NCBI RefSeq assembly: GCF_002797755.1
Contig: NZ_PGFI01000011.1
Span: 434,001-498,000, forward strand
Direction of reading: 5' to 3'
Source: Brevirhabdus pacifica
GTDB taxonomy: Bacteria > Pseudomonadota > Alphaproteobacteria > Rhodobacterales > Rhodobacteraceae
DNA: 64,000 nt
Below, in pieces: positions 1 to 8,466 of this stretch. The number at the start of each line of letters is the position of its first letter. Position 1 is the first letter of the stretch. The position numbers and the translations under genes were made by a program. A model generated the notes under the pieces. The model had not been told where the DNA came from. It did no database searches and was given only the letters and a program-made list of their open reading frames with translations.

Positions 1-573
1 GCGGTATTCCAGGCAATGGGGCACGCGGACGAAGCCGGGCGCGAAGGGGCCGTAATGGGCGTTACGCTCATCCTGACCGCCGGCCGACAGGGTGCCGATG
101 GTGGTGCCGTGGTAATCCCGCTCGCGGTAGAGGATCTTGGATTTCTTCCCGCCGTGGCGCTGGTGGCTGAGTTGGCGGACCATCTTGAAGGCCTTCTCGT
201 TGGCCTCCGAACCCGAGTTGCAATAGTAAAGGCGGCTCATCCCCGGCATCTTGGCCAGCAGCCGCTCGGAGAAGCGTGCGCCGGGGATCGAACCCGCCGA
301 CCCCGCGAAATAGTTCATCTTCACCAGCTGGTCGCGCACCGCGTCGGCGATGGATTCGCGCCCATAGCCCACGTTGACCGTCCAGACCCCGCCCGAGACG
401 CAATCCAGGTGCTCCTTGCCCTTCTGGTCCCAGACCCGCATGCCGCGCCCTTCGACGATGATGCGGGGATCCGAGGATTCGTAGGGTTTGTGCTGGGTCA
501 TGTGGTGCCACACGTTCGTGCGGTCAGCGGCAACGACATCCTCGAAATCGTTCGACAGGAAGCTGGCGTCCAT
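1..573 (-). CDS. tpa: Taurine-pyruvate aminotransferase, partial (C-terminus beyond window)
   Basis: Class III PLP-dependent aminotransferase that transfers the amino group of taurine to pyruvate, giving sulfoacetaldehyde and alanine in the cytoplasm. The 191 visible residues hold the family N-terminus (WHHMTQHKPY, then VSGGVWTVNVGYGR) and the PLP-phosphate region YYCNSGSEANEKAFK, followed by RDYHGTT. The PLP lysine lies past the window edge. The ATG at 573 is preceded by GGAG at about 9 bases. It is divergent from tauABC, which supports taurine as substrate. Other omega-aminotransferases look similar, but the N-terminal match plus the neighbours make Tpa the best call. Confidence 0.88.
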   Translation of the reverse strand, partial: MDASFLSNDFEDVVAADRTNVWHHMTQHKPYESSDPRIIVEGRGMRVWDQKGKEHLDCVSGGVWTVNVGYGRESIADAVRDQLVKMNYFAGSAGSIPGARFSERLLAKMPGMSRLYYCNSGSEANEKAFKMVRQLSHQRHGGKKSKILYRERDYHGTTIGTLSAGGQDERNAHYGPFAPGFVRVPHCLEYR

Positions 574-1012
574 GAAAAAGGCTCCGATCGGTAAGGCCAC
601 GGCGGCCGTTGGGAATTGACGGGCAGATAAGACGTGCCGGTCGCCCCGGATGCAACCGGGGACGGGGCGGCCTGCGCCGACAATATACGCGCGTGTTCTC
701 AACGATACCAAATGTTTTCCGACCCTGGGTCGGCGGCATCGGGGTCCGGGATACGCGTCAATTAACTCGCCCATAAGTTGTGATCTTCAAAAGGTTTTCG
801 GATGTGCCGCCCCGGGTGGCGGACGCGGCCCGCGACCTGCCGGGGTATCGGGCAGTCCACACCCGTCGACCCTGCGAAACAGAAATGGGGTATGCGACAG
901 GGGATTTTTGTGCATGGCTCGGGACAGTGAACAGGTATCGGACCGCGGCAAACCGTGGCCGGATTTTTTCATTGCTGGCGGCAACGACCGCCCCAACACG
1001 GGAGAGACCAAC
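574..1012. promoter_or_regulatory. Divergent tpa/tauA control region with a perfect palindrome
   Basis: This 439-base gene-free stretch separates the divergent taurine genes. It holds a perfect 7+1+7 inverted repeat at 719-733 (CCGACCC-T-GGGTCGG) and a GC hairpin at 644-661 (CCCCGG, 6-base loop, CCGGGG). The palindrome is a reasonable operator candidate for a taurine regulator, but no regulator gene lies in the window and I could not recognise a known TauR box. No promoter hexamers are clear enough to place. Confidence 0.35.
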
Positions 1013-2026
1013 ATGCCCCAACTCAAGAACTGGATCGCTGCTGCCGCGGCAATCGCCGCCCTCGGCACGATCGCCGCGCCCCGCGCCGCGCTGGCCGAGG
1101 CCCATGGCGAAATCACCGTCGCCTATTTCCTGGAATGGCCCATGCCCTTCGAATACGCCAAGGCGATGGGCACCTATGACGAGGAGATGGGCGTCAAGGT
1201 CAACTGGCGCGCTTTCGACACCGGCACGGCGATGTCGGCGGCGATGGCCTCGGGTGACGTGCAACTGTCGGTCAGCCAGGGCGTGCCGCCCTTCGTGGTC
1301 GCGGCCTCCGCCGGGCAGGACATCCAGATCGTCGATGTGGCCGTCAGCTATTCCGACAACGACAATTGCGTCGTCGCCACCAACCTTGAGATCGACAAGA
1401 ACTCGGCGGACGAGCTTGCCGGCAAGAAGGTCGCCGTGCCGCTGGGCACCGCCGCCCATTACGGCTTTCTCAAGCAGATGGACCACTTCGGCATCGACGT
1501 CTCGGGGCTTGAGGTCGTGGACATGGCCCCGGCCGAAGGGGCTGCGGCCCTTAGCCAGGGGTCGGTCGACATGGCTTGCGGATGGGGTGGCGCGCTGCGC
1601 CGCATGAAAGAGCATGGCAACGTGCTGCTGACCGGCGCCGAGAAGGAAGAGCTGGGCATCCTGGTCTTTGACGTGACCACCGCGCCCGCCGCCTTCGTCG
1701 CCGAGAACCCCGACATGGTCGCCAAGTTCCTGAAGGTGACGGCCGACGCCAACGCCATGTGGAACTCGGGCGAGCACAAGGCCGAGATGCTGCCCGTGAT
1801 CGCCAAGGACGCCGGCATGGACGAGGCGGCGGCCGAATCCACCCTGTCTACCTTCGTCTTCCCCTCGGTCGAGGAGCAGCTCAGCGCGAAATGGCTGGGC
1901 GGAGGCTCGCAGGAGTTCATGGTCGGGGTGGCCAAGGTCTTCAAGGACTCGGGCAACATCGATCAGGCCCGCGACAGCTATGAAGATGCGGTGAACATCG
2001 GGCCGCTCAAGTCCATCGGCATGTAA
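1013..2026 (+). CDS. tauA: Taurine ABC transporter, periplasmic substrate-binding protein
   Basis: Periplasmic binding protein of about 337 residues that captures taurine and delivers it to TauBC. An N-terminal signal peptide (hydrophobic AAAAAIAALGTIAAP, cleavage near AALA-EAHG) precedes a SsuA/THI5/NMT1-like fold: ITVAYFLEWPMPFEYAK, then KKVAVPLGTAAHYGFLKQM and DMACGWGGALRRM. I chose the ATG at 1013 because it follows GGGAGAGACC and starts the signal peptide; upstream in-frame codons do not look like protein. First gene of tauABC, 107 bases before tauB. Confidence 0.93.
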   Translation: MPQLKNWIAAAAAIAALGTIAAPRAALAEAHGEITVAYFLEWPMPFEYAKAMGTYDEEMGVKVNWRAFDTGTAMSAAMASGDVQLSVSQGVPPFVVAASAGQDIQIVDVAVSYSDNDNCVVATNLEIDKNSADELAGKKVAVPLGTAAHYGFLKQMDHFGIDVSGLEVVDMAPAEGAAALSQGSVDMACGWGGALRRMKEHGNVLLTGAEKEELGILVFDVTTAPAAFVAENPDMVAKFLKVTADANAMWNSGEHKAEMLPVIAKDAGMDEAAAESTLSTFVFPSVEEQLSAKWLGGGSQEFMVGVAKVFKDSGNIDQARDSYEDAVNIGPLKSIGM

Positions 2027-2133
2027 ACGCCCGCAAGCCCAGTCTTGCCAGACAGGCACCGCGGCCGCACCCTATCGGTGCGGCCGCAATTGCCAGATCC
2101 GCCGAACGGATCACCACCGGGACAGGAGGGGAC

Positions 2134-2940
2134 ATGTCCGGATTATCCATCGAAAACATCTCGATGCGCTTCGATCTGCCCAACGGCACCTCGGTGCAGG
2201 CGTTGCAGAACGTCTCGCTTGATATCAGGCAGGGCGAATTGCTGAGCGTTCTTGGCCCCTCGGGCTGTGGCAAGACGACCCTGCTGAACATCGTCGCGGG
2301 CTTTCTGGCCCCCACCGAGGGCCGCGTCGTGCTGGGCGGCAAGCCCGTCGTCGGGCCGGGTCCCGAACGCGGCATGGTCTTTCAGCAGGGCGCGCTGTTC
2401 GAATGGATGAGCGTGCGCGAGAACGTGGCCTTCGGCCCCAACATGAAGGGCATGCCCAAGGCCGAAAGCGCCGGCATCGTCGATCATCTGCTGGACGTGG
2501 TCGGCCTGCGCGATTTCAAGGACAAGGCGGTCTACGAGCTGTCGGGCGGCATGCAGCAGCGCGTGGCGCTGGCCCGCTGTCTGGCCAACGACCCCGAGGT
2601 GATCCTGATGGACGAACCTCTTGGCGCCCTTGATGCCCTGACCCGCGAGAAGATGCAGGGGCTGGTGCTGAAGCTCTGGAAAGAGACCGGCAAGACTATC
2701 ATCCTGATCACCCACTCGGTCGAAGAGGCGCTTTTGCTGGGCGAACGCCTGCTGGTCATGGCGCCCCGGCCCGGACGCATCCACAAGGAATACCGCCTGC
2801 CCTTCGCCGACATGGGCGTCGATGCCGACCTGCGCGACGTAAAGAAGACCGAAGGCTACGCCGAGACCCGCGAAGAGATCCTGACCATGATCTGGAACAT
2901 GGAAGAGGAAATCATGGGCCGCACGGAGGCCGCGTCATGA
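2134..2940 (+). CDS. tauB: Taurine ABC transporter, ATP-binding protein
   Basis: Cytoplasmic ATPase of the taurine importer, 268 residues. Walker A GPSGCGKTT is at about residues 41-49; the Q-loop (MVFQQGALFEWMSVREN), signature LSGGMQQRVALARC, Walker B VILMDEPLGALD and the switch histidine ITHSVEEA follow in normal order, so it should be active. AGGAGGGGAC sits just before the ATG. Its stop overlaps the tauC start (ATGA), implying coupled translation. The NitT/TauT family also contains nitrate and sulfonate importers; taurine is chosen from the adjacent tpa and tauA. Confidence 0.94.
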   Translation: MSGLSIENISMRFDLPNGTSVQALQNVSLDIRQGELLSVLGPSGCGKTTLLNIVAGFLAPTEGRVVLGGKPVVGPGPERGMVFQQGALFEWMSVRENVAFGPNMKGMPKAESAGIVDHLLDVVGLRDFKDKAVYELSGGMQQRVALARCLANDPEVILMDEPLGALDALTREKMQGLVLKLWKETGKTIILITHSVEEALLLGERLLVMAPRPGRIHKEYRLPFADMGVDADLRDVKKTEGYAETREEILTMIWNMEEEIMGRTEAAS

Positions 2941-4205
2941 CCATCGCCCTGATCTACGTCGCCATCTTCATCGCCGCTTTCGTCGCGGTCCGCGCCACGG
3001 GCCGCTTTGTCGAACGCCAGCGCGATTTCACCTCGCTCAAGACCGTGACCTTCGGGGACGAAAGCGCCGTGCGCCCGAACCGCATCGCCAGCATCATCTC
3101 GGTTCTGGCGATCTTCCTGATCTGGGGGGCGTTCACCGGCTCGAAGATCACGCCCATCCACGCGCCGGGTCCCTTTCTGGGCGAGACCAGCTTCACCTAC
3201 ACTGCGCAGGCGCCGGATCTGTCGACCGACGAAGGCGTCGTGCGGGTCAACGTCCACCGGGTCGGCGAGGATGCCGCCAAGCCCGAGGGCGCCGACGGCG
3301 GCGAGGGATTTGCCAAGGATGATGCGGCCTCCGTCGCGGCCTGGCGGTCGGGGCTGATCCGGGTGGATCGCAACGACGTCGGAGGCGACGCCGAGGGCTA
3401 CAAGGTGATCGCCATTGACGGGCAACCCATCGCACCGGGCGAAACCGTCAAGCTTGCCGACGGCACGGTCACCATGACCCCCAAGGGCACGCTGAACTTC
3501 AGCCCCGATCCCGGCTGGCAGATGGAGAAGATCTGGCTGCCCGCCCCCGAGGATGTCTGGAACCGCCTGATCGAGATCGGCACCGACGGTTATCGCGGCT
3601 TCACCTTGTGGGAACACGTCGGCTGGTCGTTGATGCGGGTGGTCGCGGGCTTCGCGCTGGGCTCTGCCGTGGGGATCCCGCTGGGCTATGCGATGGGGCT
3701 GTCCAACTGGTTCCGGGGCTGGTTCGACCCCATCGTCGAGTTCATGCGCCCGGTGCCGCCGCTGGCGCTGATCCCGCTGGTCATCATCTGGTTCGGCATC
3801 GACGAGACCGGAAAGATCGTGCTGCTGTTCCTTGCTGCCTTGTGGATCATGACCATCGCGGCGCGGGCAGGGGTCTCGGGGGTGAACATCACCAAGATCC
3901 ACGCGGCCTACTCGCTGGGGGCGTCGAAATGGCAGATCCTGCGCCATGTCATCATCCCCAACTCGCTGCCCGAGATCTTCACCGGCGCGCGGGTGGCGAT
4001 GGGGGTCTGTTGGGGCACGGTCGTCGCGGCCGAGCTTGTCGCCGCCGAGAAGGGGGCCGGGCAGATGATCGTCGCGGCCTCGAAGTTCCAGCTGACCGAT
4101 ATCGTCATCATGGGGATCGTGTTGATCGGCATCGTCGGCTACGGCATCGACATCCTGATGCGGCTGGCCGAGAACTGGCTGGTGCCCTGGAAAGGGCGCT
4201 CCTGA
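2937..4205 (+). CDS. tauC: Taurine ABC transporter permease with large extra domain
   Basis: Inner-membrane permease of the taurine importer. At 422 residues it is about 150 longer than a usual TauC. After two N-terminal hydrophobic segments (about 1-20 and 50-67) comes a hydrophilic stretch, about 75-195, rich in Asp, Glu and Gly, then the ordinary permease domain from about 205 with the EAA loop AAYSLGASKWQILRHVIIPN that docks on TauB. The extra part probably lies in the periplasm by topology. Translation is coupled to tauB through a 4-base overlap. Last gene of the operon. Confidence 0.92.
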   Translation: MTIALIYVAIFIAAFVAVRATGRFVERQRDFTSLKTVTFGDESAVRPNRIASIISVLAIFLIWGAFTGSKITPIHAPGPFLGETSFTYTAQAPDLSTDEGVVRVNVHRVGEDAAKPEGADGGEGFAKDDAASVAAWRSGLIRVDRNDVGGDAEGYKVIAIDGQPIAPGETVKLADGTVTMTPKGTLNFSPDPGWQMEKIWLPAPEDVWNRLIEIGTDGYRGFTLWEHVGWSLMRVVAGFALGSAVGIPLGYAMGLSNWFRGWFDPIVEFMRPVPPLALIPLVIIWFGIDETGKIVLLFLAALWIMTIAARAGVSGVNITKIHAAYSLGASKWQILRHVIIPNSLPEIFTGARVAMGVCWGTVVAAELVAAEKGAGQMIVAASKFQLTDIVIMGIVLIGIVGYGIDILMRLAENWLVPWKGRS

Positions 4206-4322
4206 CGGGATAACGCGATGACGGGGGGGCGTCGGACCTGCATCACGCGGGCCCGCCTCCCCCGTCTTCTCCCCCGTCTTCCCCCCGCCGCCACACCCCG
4301 CAGGGCCATGCGCCGCACCCTC

Positions 4323-4351
4323 TGGACCAATCCCGGAGCGGGGCATATAAC
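4323..4351 (+). promoter_or_regulatory. Promoter of the ileS leader transcript
   Basis: A sigma70-type promoter is visible: -35 TGGACC at 4323-4328, a 17-base spacer, and -10 TATAAC at 4346-4351. The expected start point (6-9 bases after the -10) is 4357-4360, which coincides with the ATG of the isoleucine-rich leader at 4359. The transcript would therefore begin at or within two bases of its first start codon. No Shine-Dalgarno sequence is present at a useful distance, consistent with a leaderless start. Confidence 0.55.
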
Positions 4352-4358
4352 CCTGCGC

Positions 4359-4409
4359 ATGAGACGTGCAATCGCGATCATTATCCGAATTACCACCCCG
4401 GCCCTCTGA
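4359..4409 (+). CDS. Isoleucine-rich leader peptide upstream of ileS (16 aa)
   Basis: A 16-codon open frame encodes MRRAIAIIIRITTPAL and ends in TGA at 4407-4409. Five of residues 5-11 are isoleucine (ATC or ATT codons; no ATA), an extreme run for so short a peptide placed 90 bases before the isoleucyl-tRNA synthetase gene. It resembles the control peptides of attenuated ilv, trp and his operons, in which ribosome stalling at the regulatory codons switches downstream RNA folding. No ribosome-binding site precedes it, but the predicted start point falls on its ATG. Function as a sensor of charged tRNA-Ile is inferred. Confidence 0.65.
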   Translation: MRRAIAIIIRITTPAL

Positions 4410-4452
4410 TCCGAGCGGCCGGTCACAGGCGCTTGGGTTCCACAGGTGCCGC
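4398..4452 (+). promoter_or_regulatory. Candidate ileS attenuator hairpins
   Basis: Two consecutive hairpins follow the Ile codons. Hairpin A pairs CCGGCC (4398-4403) with GGCCGG (4417-4422) and its loop contains the leader stop codon. Hairpin B pairs GGCGCTTG (4428-4435) with CAGGTGCC (4443-4450), 8 base pairs counting two G-U. GCGGC (4415-4419) can instead pair with GCCGC (4448-4452), which breaks both. A ribosome stalled on the Ile codons would cover the left arm of A. No U-run follows B, so termination may be Rho-assisted or the control may be translational. Confidence 0.4.
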
Positions 4453-4499
4453 CCTCATCCCCTTCATGCCGCCCAAAAGACATCCAAGGATCGCATCCC

Positions 4500-7439
4500 A
4501 TGTGCGCCGACACGCCCGACACGCCCGAAGCCCCCGATTACAAGACCACCCTGAACCTTCCCCAGACCGAATTTCCCATGCGCGCGGGCCTGCCCAAGCG
4601 CGAACCCGGCTGGCTGGAGCGGTGGGCGCGGATCGGTGTCTACGAGCGGCTGCGCGACAAGGCGAAGGCCGAGACCCGTCAGCCCTTCACCCTGCATGAC
4701 GGCCCTCCCTACGCCAACGGGCACCTGCACATCGGTCACGCGCTGAACAAGATCCTCAAGGACATGGTGATCCGCAGCCAGCAGATGTCGGGCCGGGACG
4801 CGCGTTACATCCCCGGCTGGGACTGCCACGGCCTGCCGATCGAATGGAAGATCGAAGAGAAGTATCGCCAGAAGGGTCTGGACAAGGACGCCGTGCCGAT
4901 CGTCGATTTCCGTCAGGAATGCCGCAGCTTCGCCGAAGGCTGGGTCGACATCCAGCGCGACGAGTTCAAGCGCATCGGCATCACCGGCAACTGGGACAAC
5001 CCCTACCTCACGATGGATTTCCACGCCGAGCGTGTCATCGCCGAGGAGTTCCAGAAATTCCTGATGAACGGCACCCTCTATCGTGGCTCCAAGCCCGTGA
5101 TGTGGAGCCCGGTGGAAAAGACCGCCCTTGCCGAGGCCGAGGTCGAATACCACGACCACAAGAGCCACACGATCTGGGTGCCCTTCAAGATCCGCGAAGG
5201 CGCGCCCGCCGACATGGCCGACGCCCGCGTCGTGATCTGGACCACCACGCCCTGGACCATCCCCTCGAACAAGGCCGTCGCCTTCAACCCCAAGATCGCC
5301 TACGGCCTCTACCGGGTCGACGGGACCGAGGAGGAAAGCTGGACGGCGCAAGGCGACCTTTACCTGCTGGCCGACAAGCTGGCAGATGAGGTGCTGTCCC
5401 GCGCCCGCGTGACCGCCAGCACCCGCCTGCGCGATGTCAGCGCCGACGAGCTGTCGGGCCTCACCCTCATCCACCCCTTCAACGGGGTCGAGGGTGCCGA
5501 GGGCTTCTGGGATTATGACGTGCCGATGATCGACGGCGATCATGTCACCGACGATGCCGGAACCGGCTTCGTGCATACCGCCCCCAGCCACGGCGCAGAC
5601 GATTTCGAATGTTTCGTCCGCCGCAACTGGCTGGACCGGATGACCTACAACGTGGGCGAGGAAAGCGAATTCCTGGACCATGTGCCGTTCTTCGCCGGGC
5701 TTCAGGTCTTTGACCGCAAGGGCAAGGAAGGCAAGGCCAACGCCGCCGTCATCGACAAGCTGGTGGCCGCCAGCGGGCTGATCGCGCGTGGCCGCGTCAC
5801 CCACAGCTATCCCCATTCCTGGCGCTCCAAGGCGCCGGTGATCTTCCGCAACACGCCCCAATGGTTCGCCGCCATCGACCGCGCCGTCGGCGACGGCCAG
5901 GACGAGTATGGCACCACCATCCGCGAACGGGCGCTGACCTCGATCGACAAGCTGGTGACATGGACGCCCAAGACCGGGCGCAACCGGCTCTACTCGATGA
6001 TCGAGGCGCGGCCCGACTGGGTCCTGTCGCGCCAGCGTGCCTGGGGCGTGCCCCTGACCTGCTTCGTCAAGAAGGACACCCAGCCCACCGATCCCGACTT
6101 TCTGCTGCGCGATCCCGTCGTCAACGCCCGCATCACCGAGGCCTTCGAGGCCGAGGGCGCCGACGCCTGGTACAAGGACGGCGCCAAGGCCCGCTTCCTC
6201 GGCGACGACCACGACCACGACGCCTACGAGCAGGTGTTCGACATCCTCGACGTGTGGTTCGACTCGGGCTCCACCCACGCCTTTGTTCTGCGCGACCGCG
6301 AGGACGGGTCCGAGGACGGTTTGGCCGATCTCTACCTCGAGGGCACGGACCAGCACCGCGGCTGGTTCCACTCGTCGATGCTGCAGGCCTGCGGCACCCG
6401 TGGCCGCGCCCCCTATCGCGGCGTGCTGACCCACGGCTTCACCCTCGACGGCAAGGGCAACAAGATGTCCAAGTCGCTGGGCAACACCATCGCCCCCGAG
6501 GCGGTAATCAAGCAATACGGCGCCGACATCCTGCGGCTTTGGGTGGCCCAGTCGGACTATACCGCCGACCTGCGCATCGGCGACGAGATCCTGAAGGGTG
6601 TCGCCGACAGCTACCGCCGCCTGCGCAACACCATGCGCTTCATGCTGGGCAGCCTGTCCGGCTTCTCCGAGGCCGATCGCATCGCCCCCGAGGACATGCC
6701 CGAGCTTGAACGCTGGGTGCTGCACCGTCTGGCGGAGCTCGACCACCGGGTGCGCACGGGCTACGCCGCCTATGACTTCCAGGGCGTGTTTCAGGCGCTG
6801 TTCAACTTCGCCACGGTGGATCTTTCGTCCTTCTACTTCGACATCCGCAAGGACGTGCTCTACTGCGACGGGGACACGGTGGAACGCCGCGCTGCGCGCA
6901 GCGTGCTCGACATCCTCTATCACCGGCTGACCACATGGCTGGCGCCGATCCTGGTCTTCACGATGGAGGAGGTCTGGCTGGAGCGGTTCCCCGGTGACGC
7001 AAGCTCCGTCCACCTTCAGGACATCCCCGCCACCCCCGGCGACTGGCGCGACGATCCGCTGGCCGCCAAATGGGCCGGCGTGCGGCGGGTGCGCCGGGTC
7101 GTGACCGCCGCCCTCGAGGAACAGCGCCGCGACAAGGTCATCGGCGCCTCGCTCGAAGCCGCGCCCGTGGTCCATGTCACCGATCCGGCGGTGCTGGCCC
7201 AGCTGCGCACGCTGCCCTTCGCCGACATCTGCATCACCTCGGCGGTGGAACTGACGGGCGATCCCATCCCCGACGAGGCCTTCCGCCTGCCCGAGATCGA
7301 CGGCGTCGGCGTGGTCTTCGAACAGGCCGAGGGCGAAAAGTGCCAGCGTTGCTGGAAGATCCTGCCCGACGTGGGCCACCACGCCCACGCGCAGGTCTGC
7401 GGCCGCTGCGACGCGGCCCTCAAGGACGCGGGCGTCTGA
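4500..7439 (+). CDS. ileS: Isoleucyl-tRNA synthetase
   Basis: Charges tRNA-Ile with isoleucine in the cytoplasm; about 979 residues, slightly longer than the usual 930-960. Class I signatures are intact: HIGH at about 77-80 (GHLHIGH) and KMSKS at about 655-659. The editing domain lies between them (WTTTPWTIPSN, then GTGFVHTAPSHGADDF), followed by the anticodon-binding domain. A C-terminal zinc knuckle (CQRC at about 948-951, then CGRC) marks the bacterial-type enzyme. The ATG at 4500 has AAGGA nine bases upstream; an in-frame start 54 bases earlier would have no ribosome-binding site. Preceded by the leader peptide described above. Confidence 0.97.
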   Translation: MCADTPDTPEAPDYKTTLNLPQTEFPMRAGLPKREPGWLERWARIGVYERLRDKAKAETRQPFTLHDGPPYANGHLHIGHALNKILKDMVIRSQQMSGRDARYIPGWDCHGLPIEWKIEEKYRQKGLDKDAVPIVDFRQECRSFAEGWVDIQRDEFKRIGITGNWDNPYLTMDFHAERVIAEEFQKFLMNGTLYRGSKPVMWSPVEKTALAEAEVEYHDHKSHTIWVPFKIREGAPADMADARVVIWTTTPWTIPSNKAVAFNPKIAYGLYRVDGTEEESWTAQGDLYLLADKLADEVLSRARVTASTRLRDVSADELSGLTLIHPFNGVEGAEGFWDYDVPMIDGDHVTDDAGTGFVHTAPSHGADDFECFVRRNWLDRMTYNVGEESEFLDHVPFFAGLQVFDRKGKEGKANAAVIDKLVAASGLIARGRVTHSYPHSWRSKAPVIFRNTPQWFAAIDRAVGDGQDEYGTTIRERALTSIDKLVTWTPKTGRNRLYSMIEARPDWVLSRQRAWGVPLTCFVKKDTQPTDPDFLLRDPVVNARITEAFEAEGADAWYKDGAKARFLGDDHDHDAYEQVFDILDVWFDSGSTHAFVLRDREDGSEDGLADLYLEGTDQHRGWFHSSMLQACGTRGRAPYRGVLTHGFTLDGKGNKMSKSLGNTIAPEAVIKQYGADILRLWVAQSDYTADLRIGDEILKGVADSYRRLRNTMRFMLGSLSGFSEADRIAPEDMPELERWVLHRLAELDHRVRTGYAAYDFQGVFQALFNFATVDLSSFYFDIRKDVLYCDGDTVERRAARSVLDILYHRLTTWLAPILVFTMEEVWLERFPGDASSVHLQDIPATPGDWRDDPLAAKWAGVRRVRRVVTAALEEQRRDKVIGASLEAAPVVHVTDPAVLAQLRTLPFADICITSAVELTGDPIPDEAFRLPEIDGVGVVFEQAEGEKCQRCWKILPDVGHHAHAQVCGRCDAALKDAGV

Positions 7440-7569
7440 TCCGGCCGGGGCGGGCAGGGCGCGGGGCTATCCCCGCCGGCCCCACCCGTCCGCGCGCCCG
7501 GCACCCTGAATCGACCGGGGGCGGCAGCCCCGCCGCCCCCGGATTACCCGCCGCCCCGAAAGGCCGCCC

Positions 7570-8406
7570 ATGACGCTGCTTGTCTTCTTCGCCGTCCTCG
7601 GGGCCGCGCTGCTGCACGCCTCGTGGAACGCCATCGTCAAGACCGGTGCCTCCAAGCAAAGCGCGATGCTGGTGCTGACCGTGGGGCATGCCCTGATCGG
7701 CGTGATCATCGCCGCTTTCAACCCTTGGCCCCAGCCCCATGTCTGGCCCTGGCTGCTGGCATCGGGGCTGATCCATACAACCTACCAACTGCTGTTGGCC
7801 GTGGCCTACGAGCAGGGCGACCTCAGCCGTGTCTACCCCCTGGCCCGGGGGGCCGCACCGCTTCTGGTGCTGGTGGCCGGCGCGGTCCTTCTGGCCGACA
7901 CGATCGCCCCGGCCGAGGTTGCGGGTATCCTGGTGTTGGGGGCGGGCATCGTCCTGATGGCGCGCGGCGTCTTCCGCAACGGCGAGTCCCGGCGCATGGT
8001 GCCCTTCGCGCTGGGCTCGGCGCTGGCGACCGCGGCCTATTCCATGGTCGACGGCACCGGCGCGCGCATCTCGGGCAACGCGGTCTCCTACGTGGGATGG
8101 CTGCTGATCTTCTCGGCAGTGTTCTTCGTGCCGGTTCAGGTGGCGATCAAGGGCCCCTCGGTGCTGCGCATGGCGCCCTCGGCGCTGGGCTGGGGATTGC
8201 TGGCCTCGGCCATGTCCTATCTGGCCTACGCCATCGCGGTGTGGGCCATGACCCAGGCCCCCATCGCCCTGGTCACCGCTTTGCGCGAAACCTCGATCCT
8301 TTTCGCGGTGCTGATCGGCTGGATCGCCTTCGGCGAACGGATGGACCGGCAGAAGGCGATCGCCGCTGCGCTTATCCTGGCCGGGGTCGTCATAACCCGG
8401 CTCTGA
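7570..8406 (+). CDS. EamA/DMT-family membrane transporter
   Basis: Inner-membrane protein of 278 residues with about ten hydrophobic segments arranged as two EamA repeats (about 1-130 and 140-278), the drug/metabolite transporter layout. Typical landmarks are LLHASWNAIVKTG at the start, YEQGDLSRVYPLARGAAPLLV at the end of repeat one, and ETSILFAVLIGWIAFGERM in repeat two. Members export amino acids or other metabolites; the substrate cannot be told from sequence. It lies 130 bases after ileS and converges on pcs. AAAGG precedes the ATG. Confidence 0.85.
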   Translation: MTLLVFFAVLGAALLHASWNAIVKTGASKQSAMLVLTVGHALIGVIIAAFNPWPQPHVWPWLLASGLIHTTYQLLLAVAYEQGDLSRVYPLARGAAPLLVLVAGAVLLADTIAPAEVAGILVLGAGIVLMARGVFRNGESRRMVPFALGSALATAAYSMVDGTGARISGNAVSYVGWLLIFSAVFFVPVQVAIKGPSVLRMAPSALGWGLLASAMSYLAYAIAVWAMTQAPIALVTALRETSILFAVLIGWIAFGERMDRQKAIAAALILAGVVITRL

Positions 8407-8466
8407 TCCTTCAGTGTCGCCGAAATATCCCTGCCGGAGGCTCCTGCGGGGCCACCCAAAACCCGC

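Noticed and set aside
758-2059. 433-codon minus-strand frame across tauA
   Set aside because: Antisense shadow of tauA with no recognisable motif; it also runs across the tpa/tauA control region.
4464-7388. 974-codon open frame antisense to ileS
   Set aside because: Shadow of ileS codon usage; ileS itself has every family motif.
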